64,000 nucleotides of DNA from Lactonifactor sp. BIOML-A5 (GTDB lineage: Bacteria > Bacillota > Clostridia > Lachnospirales > Lachnospiraceae), in assembly GCF_009677585.1 (NCBI RefSeq), contig NZ_WKYV01000004.1, forward strand, positions 173,720 through 237,719. The letters are read 5' to 3'. The notes below the pieces were generated by a model that saw only the letters and a program-made list of their open reading frames with translations, was not told the origin of the DNA and made no database searches. A program made the translations under genes and the position numbers. Position 1 is the stretch's first letter. Each line of letters starts with the position of its first letter. Below are positions 15,830-25,038 of the stretch, in pieces.

Positions 15830-16951
15830 ATGCATCAGTATGAAATGTTTAATGGGGAGGCAATCTATATTGCCGGACCTGAGTGCTTTTATGTAAATGG
15901 ATACGATTCCCTTGGGGCGATGCGGAAAGAGTCTGAGTATTATGGGTTTGAGGTTACCCTTCCAAACGATAATCCTCTGAATCTGGAACATGAGGATCTG
16001 AGAAAGAATGCAGATGAGATTTTTGAGAACTGCGCCAAAAGTATGAATGCATCAACCGTGATTATAGCCGATCTGGAGACCTTTCGGGGGTGTGAACCGG
16101 ACGGAGGCAGTATCTACGAGATCGGCATGGCCTATGCCAGGGGGATCCGCTGCTACGGATACACCAGAGATTTGAGAAATATGGTTCACAAATACCCTCT
16201 CGCGGTACTCAAAGACGGGGTGGTATATGACCACGACGGCAGAGTGCTTCCTTACCAGGACCTTCCCTTCTCCCCCTGTGTGATGGCTTCCTGCAGGGTA
16301 ATTGAGGGCGATTATAGTGACTGTCTGAAGCAGCTGAGGCTGGACATACACGAGGAGCAGAAGGAGTCTGTGATCCGCAGCAGGAAAAAAGAAGCCTTTG
16401 TACCCGGCCCCACCCTGGAAAAGCAGGAAAAACCAGTGGTTTATCTTGCCGGACCGGAGCGCTATGACAGTGACGCTGAGCTTCTGTACGAAAAAAGAAA
16501 GGCCCTCTGTGAGTCCTATGGACTTCAGGTGTTTACCCCTGCAGATGACGCTCCTGGTGTGGAGAGGATTACCAGCAGGGATCCTTATCTTCAGGCCTAC
16601 AATGATTTTGACCGCTGGCAGCAGCATGTGCGCAACTGTGACATCATCCTGGCAAATCTAAATGATTTCCATGGCTGGGAGCCTAACAGCGATACCTCTT
16701 TTGAGTGCGGCATGGCCTGGCAGCTGGGCAAGCGGTGCTTCGGCTATATGGACAGTACAGAAATAATGAGAAAGCGGATTCCTCATTATGGGGAAGATAA
16801 GAATAACAAAGATATCTATGGAAATGATGTAGAGAATTTTAACTATCCAATCAACCTGATGTTCTCCTCATCCATGCCTATTCTGGAAGGGAATTTTGAA
16901 CAGGCTTTGGAGCAGATGGCAGAACAGCTGAAAAAGGAGGGAATCTTATGA
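15830..16951 (+). CDS. Two-domain nucleoside 2-deoxyribosyltransferase-like fusion
   Basis: The start is ATG 15830 after TAGGAGG. In its 373 residues there are two successive deoxyribosyltransferase-like domains. Each begins with a beta strand ending in AGPE (IYIAGPECF near 12; VYLAGPERY near 204) and each has a catalytic Glu in a matching helix ([13 protein letters not shown]97; [14 protein letters not shown]292). Normal enzymes are one domain of about 150 residues acting as oligomers, so this is an internal duplication. It would transfer (deoxy)ribosyl groups between bases or hydrolyse them slowly. The linker (about 172-200) is charged. It overlaps deoD by 4 bases. Confidence 0.85.
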   Translation: MHQYEMFNGEAIYIAGPECFYVNGYDSLGAMRKESEYYGFEVTLPNDNPLNLEHEDLRKNADEIFENCAKSMNASTVIIADLETFRGCEPDGGSIYEIGMAYARGIRCYGYTRDLRNMVHKYPLAVLKDGVVYDHDGRVLPYQDLPFSPCVMASCRVIEGDYSDCLKQLRLDIHEEQKESVIRSRKKEAFVPGPTLEKQEKPVVYLAGPERYDSDAELLYEKRKALCESYGLQVFTPADDAPGVERITSRDPYLQAYNDFDRWQQHVRNCDIILANLNDFHGWEPNSDTSFECGMAWQLGKRCFGYMDSTEIMRKRIPHYGEDKNNKDIYGNDVENFNYPINLMFSSSMPILEGNFEQALEQMAEQLKKEGIL

Positions 16952-17652
16952 GTACACCCCATAACGCAGCCAACCCCGGAGACATTGCAGACAAGGTCCT
17001 TCTCCCGGGAGATCCCCTGAGAGCAAAATTTATTGCCGAGAATTTTCTGGAAAACCCTGTCTGCTACAATGAAGTAAGAGGCATGTATGGTTTTACTGGA
17101 ACCTATAAGGGAAAAAAGGTTTCTGTGCAGGGCACTGGTATGGGAATGCCGTCCATGTCTATTTATGCCAATGAATTGATGGAGTTTTACGGTGCAAAGC
17201 GTCTGATTCGAGTGGGCACTTGCGGAAGCATTCATCCGGAAATTAAATTAAAAGATGTGGTAATTGCTTTGGGAGCCTGCACCGATTCTAATATGAATCA
17301 TGACCGTTTCGGAACCATTTCCTTTGCGCCAACAGCCAGCTTTTCCCTTTTAGACGCAGCCTATCAACTGGCAGTAAAAGAAGGGATGCCGGCAGTGGTA
17401 AGAAATGTATTCACCAGTGATAAGTTTTACGATGACAGGATTAAGGAAAAGACACAGCTGATGGCAGATTATGGTGTGGCGGCTGTGGATATGGAGACCT
17501 GCGAACTGTATTCACTGGCGGCAAAACATGGAGTAGAGGCGCTGACGCTGATGACAGTAAGCGACTCCCTGGTGACAGGGGAGGCCTGCACGCCGGAAGA
17601 GAGACAGACTACATTTCAGGATATGATGAAGATTGCGCTGGAGATTATATAA
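16948..17652 (+). CDS. deoD: Purine nucleoside phosphorylase, DeoD type
   Basis: The start is ATG 16948 in an ATGA overlap with the gene before; AAAAAGGAGG lies just upstream. At 234 residues it is the normal length for the hexameric trimer-of-dimers [38 protein letters not shown] and [15 protein letters not shown] are the DeoD landmarks (phosphate and ribose contacts, base site). The closing [16 protein letters not shown] carries the purine-binding Asp. It converts purine (deoxy)ribosides plus phosphate to base and (deoxy)ribose-1-phosphate. It is the last gene of the operon. Confidence 0.96.
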   Translation: MSTPHNAANPGDIADKVLLPGDPLRAKFIAENFLENPVCYNEVRGMYGFTGTYKGKKVSVQGTGMGMPSMSIYANELMEFYGAKRLIRVGTCGSIHPEIKLKDVVIALGACTDSNMNHDRFGTISFAPTASFSLLDAAYQLAVKEGMPAVVRNVFTSDKFYDDRIKEKTQLMADYGVAAVDMETCELYSLAAKHGVEALTLMTVSDSLVTGEACTPEERQTTFQDMMKIALEII

Positions 17653-17790
17653 ATACTGCAGATGACGTTATATAACAGATAGAGTGTATCCGGTCCCGTA
17701 CCCAGGATGAACGATGAGCTGATACAACGGGCTGGCCGGCTTTTGACTGCATACAGTCAGGATATTATGAGAAAATTAATATAGTACTAA

Positions 17791-17832
17791 TAAATGCCTC
17801 TTATCCGGTTCGTAACCGGTAAGAGGCATTTA
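17791..17832. terminator. Bidirectional terminator of the nucleoside operon and the J-protein gene
   Basis: A near-perfect long stem, TAAATGCCTCTTATCCGGTT against AACCGGTAAGAGGCATTTA with one bulged base, lies between convergent genes. A- and T-rich ends flank it on both sides. Confidence 0.88.
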
Positions 17833-17837
17833 TAACT

Positions 17838-18953
17838 CTAAAATCTCTTGTTCTTGTTTTTTACCCAGACTGTCAACGACCATATTCCGGCAATTAGCCC
17901 ATAAAAAATTCCAAAGCAGAGTACCCCATAGCAGACATTGGCCAGAGACTGGCTTCTCATGACGCCAACCTCAATCTGATTGCCTGCAAGAACAAAGATA
18001 CTCACAAGAATCAAAAGCAGTGCAAACAAAGCATTTTGATACGCCATGTTCAGCCGCTTACGGATACTGACGAAAAGCACAAGGAATCCCAGGGTAAGAA
18101 TGCCTCCGAGTAAAGAAACCGGTATTTCGGCTCCGCTGCCATGTCCTCCCCGTCCCAGGAGAATCCCGGAACCAAACATAAGAATGACAGCGCCGGCGGA
18201 GAAGGCATTTTCTCTGGATCTGACCTTCACCCCCTGATACCTGGAATCCAGTACCCCATATATTTTTTCATAAGCTCCTCTGGGGGGCTTCTGGAACTTG
18301 GAAATATGAAAGGCTTTGTCGTGGAGCTTCCATATCGGACGTTTCATCTGCCTGCATCCTGAGAGAAAATCTGCATAGGCGTCCAGGAATACCTGAGTAT
18401 CCTTCAGACGGAGGAACTGTGCGCTGTTCAGGAATTCATTCCAGGCTTTTATATTGGATCTGGTACGTGCATCCTCTATGAGGGAGCGTGCTTCTGAAAC
18501 CAGAGCTTCTGCGGCCTCTGCCGTCTGCCGAAGGCGCTGAAACTTTTCCTGTTCAAAAAGCTGCTCATAGTTATACATATCCCCGGTGTCTTCCTCTGAG
18601 GAATCTGCCGGCTCATCTGCAGGGTATAGGAAGGAGGGCACTCTGTCAGAAGATGCATCTCCGCCTGCAGCTCCAGGATGATATAAGCCGGATGACGCAG
18701 GGGAAGATCCTCCTGAGTGGTGTGGATTACGGGGAGCAGATGCAGAAGGGGCATGGCCGGTTGCAGGAGCGGACGGCGGGATATTTCCTGATTTCGCGAT
18801 TTTGAGAGCCTCCCCGTAGGCTTCGTGCAGTCTCTGGAATTCCTCAGGAAATTCTTCCGGGTGATAGACAGCGGCCAGCCTGGCATAGGCTTTTTTTATC
18901 TGCCGTACATCAGTGGTAGGCAGGATTTCCAGAATATCAAACGGGTTTGTCAA
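17838..18953 (-). CDS. Membrane J-domain protein with HPE motif
   Basis: The start is an ATG overlapping the Hsp70 stop (ATGA). Residues 3-55 form a J-domain-like helical hairpin (FDILEILPTTDVRQIKKAYA). The invariant HPD loop that activates Hsp70 reads HPE here (31-33). A low-complexity Ser/Pro/Ala region follows (about 60-120), then a helical charged segment, and four hydrophobic spans at the C-terminus (about 245-365). It should be a membrane co-chaperone of the adjacent Hsp70, comparable in arrangement to the DjlB/DjlC-HscC system of E. coli. HPE forms are seen in Firmicute homologs, so this is probably functional and not decay. Confidence 0.82.
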   Translation of the reverse strand: MTNPFDILEILPTTDVRQIKKAYARLAAVYHPEEFPEEFQRLHEAYGEALKIAKSGNIPPSAPATGHAPSASAPRNPHHSGGSSPASSGLYHPGAAGGDASSDRVPSFLYPADEPADSSEEDTGDMYNYEQLFEQEKFQRLRQTAEAAEALVSEARSLIEDARTRSNIKAWNEFLNSAQFLRLKDTQVFLDAYADFLSGCRQMKRPIWKLHDKAFHISKFQKPPRGAYEKIYGVLDSRYQGVKVRSRENAFSAGAVILMFGSGILLGRGGHGSGAEIPVSLLGGILTLGFLVLFVSIRKRLNMAYQNALFALLLILVSIFVLAGNQIEVGVMRSQSLANVCYGVLCFGIFYGLIAGIWSLTVWVKNKNKRF

Positions 18954-20683
18954 TCTTCATCCTCCTCGTACCTATCCTCTTCATAATAATACAGGAAGGG
19001 ATCTTCTGATTCCAGAGCATCCAGGGTATCTTTCAGCTGCTGCTGTGCCTCCTGCTGCTGCCTGCGGGACCCGTGCTCCAGCATCCACTGGAACTGAGTT
19101 AAGGCTTTGCGGACATATTCCCTCCGTTCCTGCACACATTCCACATAGAGGCGTTCGCCTCTGGCCATCAGCATCTTATTCTCTGCCTGATCCTGGGGAG
19201 CTGATTTTAATTTTTCCAATTCTTTCATTCTGGCTTCTATCTGCGTGTCGCTCATATAACTGTCTTTGGGAATGACCTCTTTCTGTACATGCATTTGGGT
19301 CATGGGCACGAATGCCTCTGTCTGGAGTATTCCATTGATATCATACGTAAAGCGGACTTCAATGGGTACGGCGCCCTGCTTTCTTATAGGAAGAGAGATC
19401 TTCAGCTCTGATAGTTTCCGGTTATCCCTGGCATAGTAGGAGTCCCCCTGATATATATTGAATTTTACAAAGCTCTGGAAGTCCCGCGCAGTAAAAAAGG
19501 TCTTCTTTTTTGAGCAGGGAAGGGTAGAATTCCGCTCTATTACCGGTTCAAAAAGAGGTTCTGACGGGTTTTGCTCATTGACCACATCGGTGCCGATTGA
19601 GAAGGGACAGATATCGGTGAGCAAAAGTTCTTTTATGCCTTCCTCCCTGGACTTCATAGCTGCCGCAAGAGCACAGCCTTTGGCCACTGTTTCATCACAG
19701 CGGATGTCTACAATGGGCCGGCGCCCGAATAAATGCTCCAGATAACCCTGTACCACAGGCATTTTACTGGAGCCGCCTACCATTATTACCTGACTGATTT
19801 CTTCCAGAGTATAATTGCTGTCAACAATGGCCCGCCTGAGAACCTCCTGCATCCGAAGAAATATAGGACCGCTGATATCTAGAAGCTTTTGGCAGGTATA
19901 TGAGGAGCTATAGTCTGAGCCATGCAGATGCAGGCTCATCTGTGCTTCCTCCTGCTCTGTCAGCTTGTGTTTGCACAGGAGAGCCTGCTTTTGCAGCAGG
20001 GCCTTGGACTGTGGGTCCAGCTTATCCGCAGACAGGTGATGCTCGGCACAAAAGTTTTCTGAGAGAAGACCCTGGAAGTCATCTCCTCCCAAATGATTGT
20101 CTCCGGAAACAGAAAGAATTTCTATAATATTTTCAAAACTATCTACAATTGAGACATCCAGTGTACCCCCGCCGAAGTCAAACACCAGAAATACGGCGTC
20201 TTCCATTCCCTGCTGGAAGCGAGCCCACAGGGCGGCAGCGCTTGGTTCGTTGATAATGCGTTCCACCCGTATTCCGGCCAGGGCTCCGGCCCTTTTCGTG
20301 GCTACCCTCTGTTCATCTGTGAAATAGGCGGGAACACTGATAACTGCCTCCTCCACAGGCTCTCCCAGATAGGACTGTGCATCAGCTAAAAGCTGGCGGA
20401 TGACAAAGGCGCTGAGTTCTTCCGGGAGATATTTTTTTCCTCCCAGACAGCATACTTCCTTCTGTCCCATGAGCCGTTTAAAACTAAAAGCAGTGGCTTT
20501 TGGGTGGGTGATCAGGCGCTCTCTGGCAATCTGGCCTACGAGTATCTTTCCTTCCTCGTCCACAGAGACCACAGAAGGAGTCAGTGTTTTATGAAATTGA
20601 TTGGGGATTAGGATACATTCCCCATCCTTATAGACGCTAATCAGAGAATTGGTGGTTCCCAGATCAATTCCCACAATGGCCAT
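18950..20683 (-). CDS. Hsp70-family chaperone (HscC-like)
   Basis: ATG start, 577 residues, shorter than DnaK (about 610-640) and like HscC. The nucleotide-binding domain is intact: VGIDLGTTNSLISVY (phosphate 1), RVERIINEPSAAALWA, FLVFDFGGGTLDVSIVD (phosphate 2) and QVIMVGGSSKMPVVQGYL (adenosine). The substrate domain follows (about 375-490), then a short charged helical tail. The usual GrpE-contact and lid segments are reduced. It is co-transcribed with the J-protein through a 4-base overlap, so the two form a dedicated pair. Clients are unknown; a membrane or envelope role is inferred from the partner's spans. Confidence 0.92.
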   Translation of the reverse strand: MAIVGIDLGTTNSLISVYKDGECILIPNQFHKTLTPSVVSVDEEGKILVGQIARERLITHPKATAFSFKRLMGQKEVCCLGGKKYLPEELSAFVIRQLLADAQSYLGEPVEEAVISVPAYFTDEQRVATKRAGALAGIRVERIINEPSAAALWARFQQGMEDAVFLVFDFGGGTLDVSIVDSFENIIEILSVSGDNHLGGDDFQGLLSENFCAEHHLSADKLDPQSKALLQKQALLCKHKLTEQEEAQMSLHLHGSDYSSSYTCQKLLDISGPIFLRMQEVLRRAIVDSNYTLEEISQVIMVGGSSKMPVVQGYLEHLFGRRPIVDIRCDETVAKGCALAAAMKSREEGIKELLLTDICPFSIGTDVVNEQNPSEPLFEPVIERNSTLPCSKKKTFFTARDFQSFVKFNIYQGDSYYARDNRKLSELKISLPIRKQGAVPIEVRFTYDINGILQTEAFVPMTQMHVQKEVIPKDSYMSDTQIEARMKELEKLKSAPQDQAENKMLMARGERLYVECVQERREYVRKALTQFQWMLEHGSRRQQQEAQQQLKDTLDALESEDPFLYYYEEDRYEEDED

Positions 20684-20799
20684 AGAATAACCTCCCTGTT
20701 ATGTATGATCCAGGCTTCCCTGCCGTGATTGTGCATGAGGGGAGCCTTACACATACATTTTACTACATTATCTTACAGGTTGTAAATGAAAGCCAGCAA

Positions 20800-20828
20800 T
20801 TGGATTCCTATAGAAAGTCTGCTATAAT
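20800..20828 (+). promoter_or_regulatory. Promoter of the threonine-aldolase-like gene
   Basis: TTGGAT (20800-20805), a 17-base spacer and TATAAT (20823-20828), 45 bases before the start codon. Confidence 0.65.
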
Positions 20829-20872
20829 CAGAGAAACAACGTAAAACCATACCATACCGGAGGGAATGCAAG

Positions 20873-21907
20873 ATGATTTATTTTAACTGTGATTATAATG
20901 AGGGGGCGCATCCGGCTATCTTGGAGATGCTGGAGAAAACCAATTGGGAACAGACCATAGGATACGGCATGGATCCCTACTGTGAAAAGGCAAGAGAGCT
21001 TATCCGCAGGGAGTGCCGCGCACCGGAGGCTGACGTTCACTTTCTGGTAGGGGGCACGCAGACCAATACCACAGCTGTTTCTTCTGTGCTCAGGCCTCAT
21101 CAGGGAGTGATCAGCGCAGAGAGCGGTCATATCCAGGCGCATGAGACTGGTGCCATTGAGGCCTGCGGCCACAGGGTGATAACCGTTCCGTCAAAAGACG
21201 GAAAAATAACGGCAGAGCAGATTCACAGGATCTGGACCGGCCATTGGGAAGACAGCAATCACGAGCATATGGTTCAGCCTAAGATGGTATATCTGTCACA
21301 TCCGACAGAATCGGGAACGCTTTATTCTTTAGAGGAACTGGAGGCTGTCAGCAATATCTGCCGGGCGTGCGGGATGTATCTTTACCTGGACGGGGCCAGA
21401 CTGGGCTACGGCATCTGCGCCAGGGACAGCACCGTGAGCCTTCCGGATATTTCCAGATTATGTGATATCTTTTATATCGGGGGAACCAAGCAGGGGGCAC
21501 TGTTTGGAGAGGCCTTAGTAATAACCAATACTGATTTGAAACCGGATTTCCGTTATTTTATCAAACAAAAGGGCGGGATGCTGGCAAAAGGAAGACTGCT
21601 GGGGCTCCAGTTTATTGCATTATTTGAGGATGGAATCTACTATCAGATTGCGGAGCATGCGGACAGAATGGCGGACTGTATCCGGGAAGCCTGTGTCAGA
21701 AAAAGGATTCCGTTCCTGTTTGAGACAAAAGCAAATCAGCTTTTTCCGGTTTTGACTCATTCTCAGGTTAAAAAGCTGGAAAAAGAATTTGTACTTTCCC
21801 TGTGGGAAAAACTGGAGGGAGACAGATACGGGATGCGGATCTGTACCAGCTGGGCTACAACAGAAGAACAGGTTCAGGCACTAACTGTGGCAATTGATAA
21901 GCTGTAA
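20873..21907 (+). CDS. Threonine aldolase-like PLP enzyme
   Basis: The start is ATG 20873 after GGAGGG. The 344 residues have fold-type I PLP landmarks of the beta-eliminating lyase/L-threonine aldolase family: FLVGGTQTNTTAVSSVL for the phosphate loop, YLDGARLGYG with the cofactor-binding Asp173, and YIGGTKQGALFGEAL with the Schiff-base Lys206. Likely cleavage of L-threonine or allo-threonine to glycine and acetaldehyde, or a related beta-hydroxy amino acid. It has its own promoter and terminator, so it is a single-gene unit. Confidence 0.87.
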   Translation: MIYFNCDYNEGAHPAILEMLEKTNWEQTIGYGMDPYCEKARELIRRECRAPEADVHFLVGGTQTNTTAVSSVLRPHQGVISAESGHIQAHETGAIEACGHRVITVPSKDGKITAEQIHRIWTGHWEDSNHEHMVQPKMVYLSHPTESGTLYSLEELEAVSNICRACGMYLYLDGARLGYGICARDSTVSLPDISRLCDIFYIGGTKQGALFGEALVITNTDLKPDFRYFIKQKGGMLAKGRLLGLQFIALFEDGIYYQIAEHADRMADCIREACVRKRIPFLFETKANQLFPVLTHSQVKKLEKEFVLSLWEKLEGDRYGMRICTSWATTEEQVQALTVAIDKL

Positions 21908-21922
21908 TATCTGCTTTAATTT

Positions 21923-21957
21923 AAAGATATTCCCATCCCGGGGAATATCTTTTTTTG
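21923..21957 (+). terminator. Terminator after the aldolase-like gene
   Basis: AAAGATATTCCC and GGGAATATCTTT form the stem, followed by a T run, 16 bases after the stop codon. Confidence 0.9.
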
Positions 21958-21996
21958 ATTCTGCGTACCATGATAAATAGCAGGAGGAGAAGAGAT

Positions 21997-23289
21997 ATGA
22001 ATAGAGTAATCATCGCAGGGGGCGGATGGTCAGGATGTGCGGCGGCTGTTCAGGCTAAGAAAGAAGGAGTGGATGTAACTCTCCTGGAACGCACAGACAT
22101 GCTTCTGGGAACCGGACTGGTGGGGGGGATCATGCGCAATAATGGAAGATTTACTGCCGCTGAGGAAATGATTGCCATGGGAGGGGGTGAACTTTTCCAG
22201 GTGATTGAAGAGAACCTGAAGCACAAAAATATTAGTTTTCCAGGCCATGAACACGGGGACTTATATGATATCGGGCAGATATCGGGAGCTGTATCCCGTT
22301 TTCTGAAAGATATGGGGATTCATATTTATACCAAAAGCAGAGTTCTTCATGCAGAGATGAAGGACAGGCGGATGATAAACGTTACGGATACTGAAGGGAA
22401 TTGCTACAGCGGGGACGGATTTGTGGATGCAACGGGAACTGCCGGGCCAATGAACAATTGCAGTAAATACGGTAATGGCTGTGCTATGTGCATTCTTCGC
22501 TGCCCAAGTTTTGGAGGGAGAGTATCGCTTACCAGTCTGGCCGGAGTGCAGGAGAAAATGGGTAGAAGGCCAGGAGGGGCTGTGGGATCTATGAGCGGTT
22601 CCTGTAAGCTTTATAAAGAATCCCTGTCTTTGGAGATACAGGAACTTCTTGAAAGAGATGGGGTGGCTGTTGTGCCCGTTCCCCCAGAACTGGTAGAAGA
22701 TCATCTTGAGAAAAAATCCTGCCAGCAGTACGCACTGCCGGAGTTTCGGGAAAACCTGGTAATATTGGATACAGGGCATGGAAAGCTGATGACGCCTTAC
22801 TTTCCTCTGGAAAAACTGCAAAAAATCCCGGGGTTTGAAAACGCCAGGTTTGAAGATCCTTATGCAGGGGGAAAAGGAAATTCGATGCGCTACTTTGCCA
22901 TGGCTCCCAGGGACAATACACTGAAGGTAGAGGGGGTTGACAATCTCTACTGCGCAGGGGAAAAGGCAGGCCTTCTTGTTGGACATACAGAGGCCATCGT
23001 AACAGGCGTTCTGGCGGGACATAACTGTGCGAGGAGGATACAGGGGAAGCAGCAAATCACACTGCCGGATACGCTGGCAATCGGAGATATGATTTCTTTT
23101 GTAAAACAGGAAATGGAAACCCCCGAGGGGATGGAAAGAAAATATACATTTTCCGGCTCCTGTTATTTCCAGAGGATGAAAGATAAAGGGCTTTATACCA
23201 CAGATACGTCTTTGATTCAAAAACAGGTAGAGGAGGCCGGACTCTCCGGGTATTTTTCCCACAGCGGAAAAAAGGATTGTGTTTCCTGA
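21997..23289 (+). CDS. FAD-dependent oxidoreductase of unknown substrate
   Basis: The start is ATG 21997 after AGGAGGAG; 430 residues. The N-terminal VIIAGGGWSGCAAAVQAKK with a following acidic residue (LLERTD) is a classical FAD-binding Rossmann fold. A late motif (LYCAGEKAGLLVGHTEAIVTG) is the second FAD contact seen in GidA-like and FAD-dependent dehydrogenases. Cysteines cluster near residues 160-170 (NNCSKYGNGCAMCILRC) and may bind metal or act in redox chemistry. The substrate is unknown. It may share a transcript with the isomerase gene, 46 bases downstream. Confidence 0.78.
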   Translation: MNRVIIAGGGWSGCAAAVQAKKEGVDVTLLERTDMLLGTGLVGGIMRNNGRFTAAEEMIAMGGGELFQVIEENLKHKNISFPGHEHGDLYDIGQISGAVSRFLKDMGIHIYTKSRVLHAEMKDRRMINVTDTEGNCYSGDGFVDATGTAGPMNNCSKYGNGCAMCILRCPSFGGRVSLTSLAGVQEKMGRRPGGAVGSMSGSCKLYKESLSLEIQELLERDGVAVVPVPPELVEDHLEKKSCQQYALPEFRENLVILDTGHGKLMTPYFPLEKLQKIPGFENARFEDPYAGGKGNSMRYFAMAPRDNTLKVEGVDNLYCAGEKAGLLVGHTEAIVTGVLAGHNCARRIQGKQQITLPDTLAIGDMISFVKQEMETPEGMERKYTFSGSCYFQRMKDKGLYTTDTSLIQKQVEEAGLSGYFSHSGKKDCVS

Positions 23290-23334
23290 AACCTTATCAT
23301 ATAATCAAGAAAAAGATATGGGAGGAGAGACAGT

Positions 23335-23844
23335 ATGGAACCAAAGGTAATAGTAGTAGATTATAAAGATAACCCCATGGGAGAGATGAACAAAAGCGAG
23401 GCCCACGCATCACCGAATCTTCACCGGGCATTTTCCGTCTTCCTGCACAAAGACGGCAGAGTCCTGCTGCAGAAAAGGGCAAAAGACAAATATCACTGCG
23501 GGGGACTGTGGACCAATACCTGCTGCTCTCATCCCCGTCCAGGCGAAGAAACCTTGGAAGCCGCCAGGCGCAGACTTTGGGAGGAAATGAAAATCACAGC
23601 AGGGGATTTGGAGGAGATCCATTCCTTTGTATACTATTACAGCTTTCCTTACGGAGTGACAGAGTTTGAATACGATCATGTAATAATCGGGGAATACAGA
23701 GGAACTTTTGAGTTGAATCCCGAGGAGGCAGAAGAGGCAGCGTGGGTGGAGAAAGAAGAACTTCTGCAGGATATGAGGGAGAATCCACAGAAGTATACGC
23801 CGTGGTTTCTGATTTGTGCTCCGGAAGTAGTAAAGAGAATATAA
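23335..23844 (+). CDS. idi: Isopentenyl-diphosphate delta-isomerase, type I
   Basis: The start is ATG 23335 after GGGAGGAGAG. The 169-residue protein is a Nudix-fold type I isomerase that interconverts IPP and DMAPP. The catalytic Cys lies in WTNTCCSHPRPGE (C64 likely), and the acidic metal residues are in the Nudix-like helix EETLEAARRRLWEEM and in FEYDHVIIGEY. It is followed by a GGGGAC-type hairpin terminator. Many Firmicutes have type II or no isomerase, so a type I gene is mildly notable. Confidence 0.93.
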   Translation: MEPKVIVVDYKDNPMGEMNKSEAHASPNLHRAFSVFLHKDGRVLLQKRAKDKYHCGGLWTNTCCSHPRPGEETLEAARRRLWEEMKITAGDLEEIHSFVYYYSFPYGVTEFEYDHVIIGEYRGTFELNPEEAEEAAWVEKEELLQDMRENPQKYTPWFLICAPEVVKRI

Positions 23845-23929
23845 AAGGGGACAGGGCAGTTCGAGTTTGGGACACCCCGAACCTATTTTGGGACGTGTTC
23901 TTTTTAGAAAGAACACGTCCCCTTTTTAC
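23843..23929 (-). repeat. GGGGAC-bounded intergenic element (copy A)
   Basis: Read on the minus strand this 87-base stretch runs from AAAAAGGGGACGTGT through a hairpin to CCTGTCCCCTTTT and matches the element at 60680-60745. Copy A carries an extra ~18 bases. Both ends have AAAAGGGGAC in inverted orientation, like a small mobile or palindromic element that doubles as a terminator. Confidence 0.55.
23889..23927 (+). terminator. Terminator after idi
   Basis: GGGACGTGTTCTTT and AAAGAACACGTCCC form the stem and CCTTTTT follows. It forms part of repeat copy A. Confidence 0.82.
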
Positions 23930-23931
23930 GT

Positions 23932-24834
23932 TTATCCTCTGGTTGGCGTTAATCCCGTATCAATAAAATAGTGATACAGAAGATCTGCCTGGTGAGAGAT
24001 ATCCCCATGCTTCAGCTTTACGATCCCGATGGTAGTTGTCATTGCCTCCTCGAATGGTATACATTCCAGATTGGGAAAGAGTTCTGTATTCACCATATCT
24101 TTGGGAAGTATGGTGAATCCGAGCCCTGCGTCAACCATATTCAAAAGATAAAGGTGCCTTGAGGTGGTAAAGGCAATGTTAGGCTGAAACCCTGCCCTGG
24201 CGAACTGATCCAGGCAGAGGTGGTAAATATCGGACTCATGACTCAGTACAACAAATGGAGACTCTCTGAGCTCTTTGAGCGTCAGGGGATGCCCTTTTAG
24301 TTTTTGCCCATTTTTTTTGGAGCAGACAAGAGTGAATTTGTCTTCCTGAATGGGGCAGTACTGGTATTGCTCTGAAACAAGATAATTCAGCCGCAGGATG
24401 GAAAGATCGATTTTTCCGTTATCCAGCAGTTTGAGAAGTTCCGATTGGTTTGCCTCGGTAATGTTTATCTGTATGGTATGCATGGCGTCCTGAAAAGTGG
24501 CAAGCTGCTGGGCAATATGATAATCCTGCATCAGCGGGAGAGTCCCGAAGTAGACGGTCTCTGAAGCCGCATCTTTCTGCAGATAGGACATTTTTGTCAT
24601 CAATTCTGTGTATGTACGGTTAAATTTCTGTGCGTATTTTAAAAAGATTTCTCCCGCCGGTGTCAGAGAAACTTTATTATTGGAGCGGACAAACAGCTCC
24701 AATCCTATTTCCGCCTCCAAAGCCTTAATCTGTTTTGACAAAGATGACTGAGAAATATACATCTCATCAGCGGCGGCAGAGAATCCCCCGAATTCCAAAA
24801 TTGCTAAAAAATCCTTAACCTGAGCAATCGTCAT
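23932..24834 (-). CDS. LysR-family transcriptional regulator
   Basis: ATG start, 300 residues. Residues 1-60 are the winged helix-turn-helix (VKDFLAILEFGGFSAAADEM and SQSSLSKQIKALEAEIG). From about residue 90 there is a LysR effector domain with the usual ITEANQSELLKLLDNGKID and GLGFTILPKDMV segments. It is divergent from the phenolic-acid decarboxylase cluster, with 293 bases between the starts. By the usual LysR logic it is the local activator, with the phenolic acid as effector. Three GTGCAC sites in the intergenic region are candidate binding sites. Confidence 0.9.
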   Translation of the reverse strand: MTIAQVKDFLAILEFGGFSAAADEMYISQSSLSKQIKALEAEIGLELFVRSNNKVSLTPAGEIFLKYAQKFNRTYTELMTKMSYLQKDAASETVYFGTLPLMQDYHIAQQLATFQDAMHTIQINITEANQSELLKLLDNGKIDLSILRLNYLVSEQYQYCPIQEDKFTLVCSKKNGQKLKGHPLTLKELRESPFVVLSHESDIYHLCLDQFARAGFQPNIAFTTSRHLYLLNMVDAGLGFTILPKDMVNTELFPNLECIPFEEAMTTTIGIVKLKHGDISHQADLLYHYFIDTGLTPTRG

Positions 24835-25009
24835 CTTTCATTCCCCCATTCTTTCTATATATGTATAGGTGTTATACATATATCTTATCCTTTCTATTTT
24901 ACAGCTTTCCCTGAAAATTTCCACTGCTTTTTGTTATTTTAAGTGATTATTTCTATTTATTGTCTAATTAGGCAATTCCGTTTTGGAATGGCCAGGTGAT
25001 GAAAGTGAA

Positions 25010-25038
25010 TTGTGCACAAAAACCTCAAGTGATATACT
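25010..25038 (+). promoter_or_regulatory. Putative promoter of the UbiD cluster
   Basis: TTGTGC (25010-25015), a 17-base spacer and TATACT (25033-25038). The -35 box overlaps the first GTGCAC palindrome, which fits regulated transcription. Confidence 0.5.

Noticed and set aside
22261-23262. Open frame of 333 codons on the minus strand
   Set aside because: It is opposite the FAD oxidoreductase, whose motifs are clear; the product is low in acidic residues and not protein-like.
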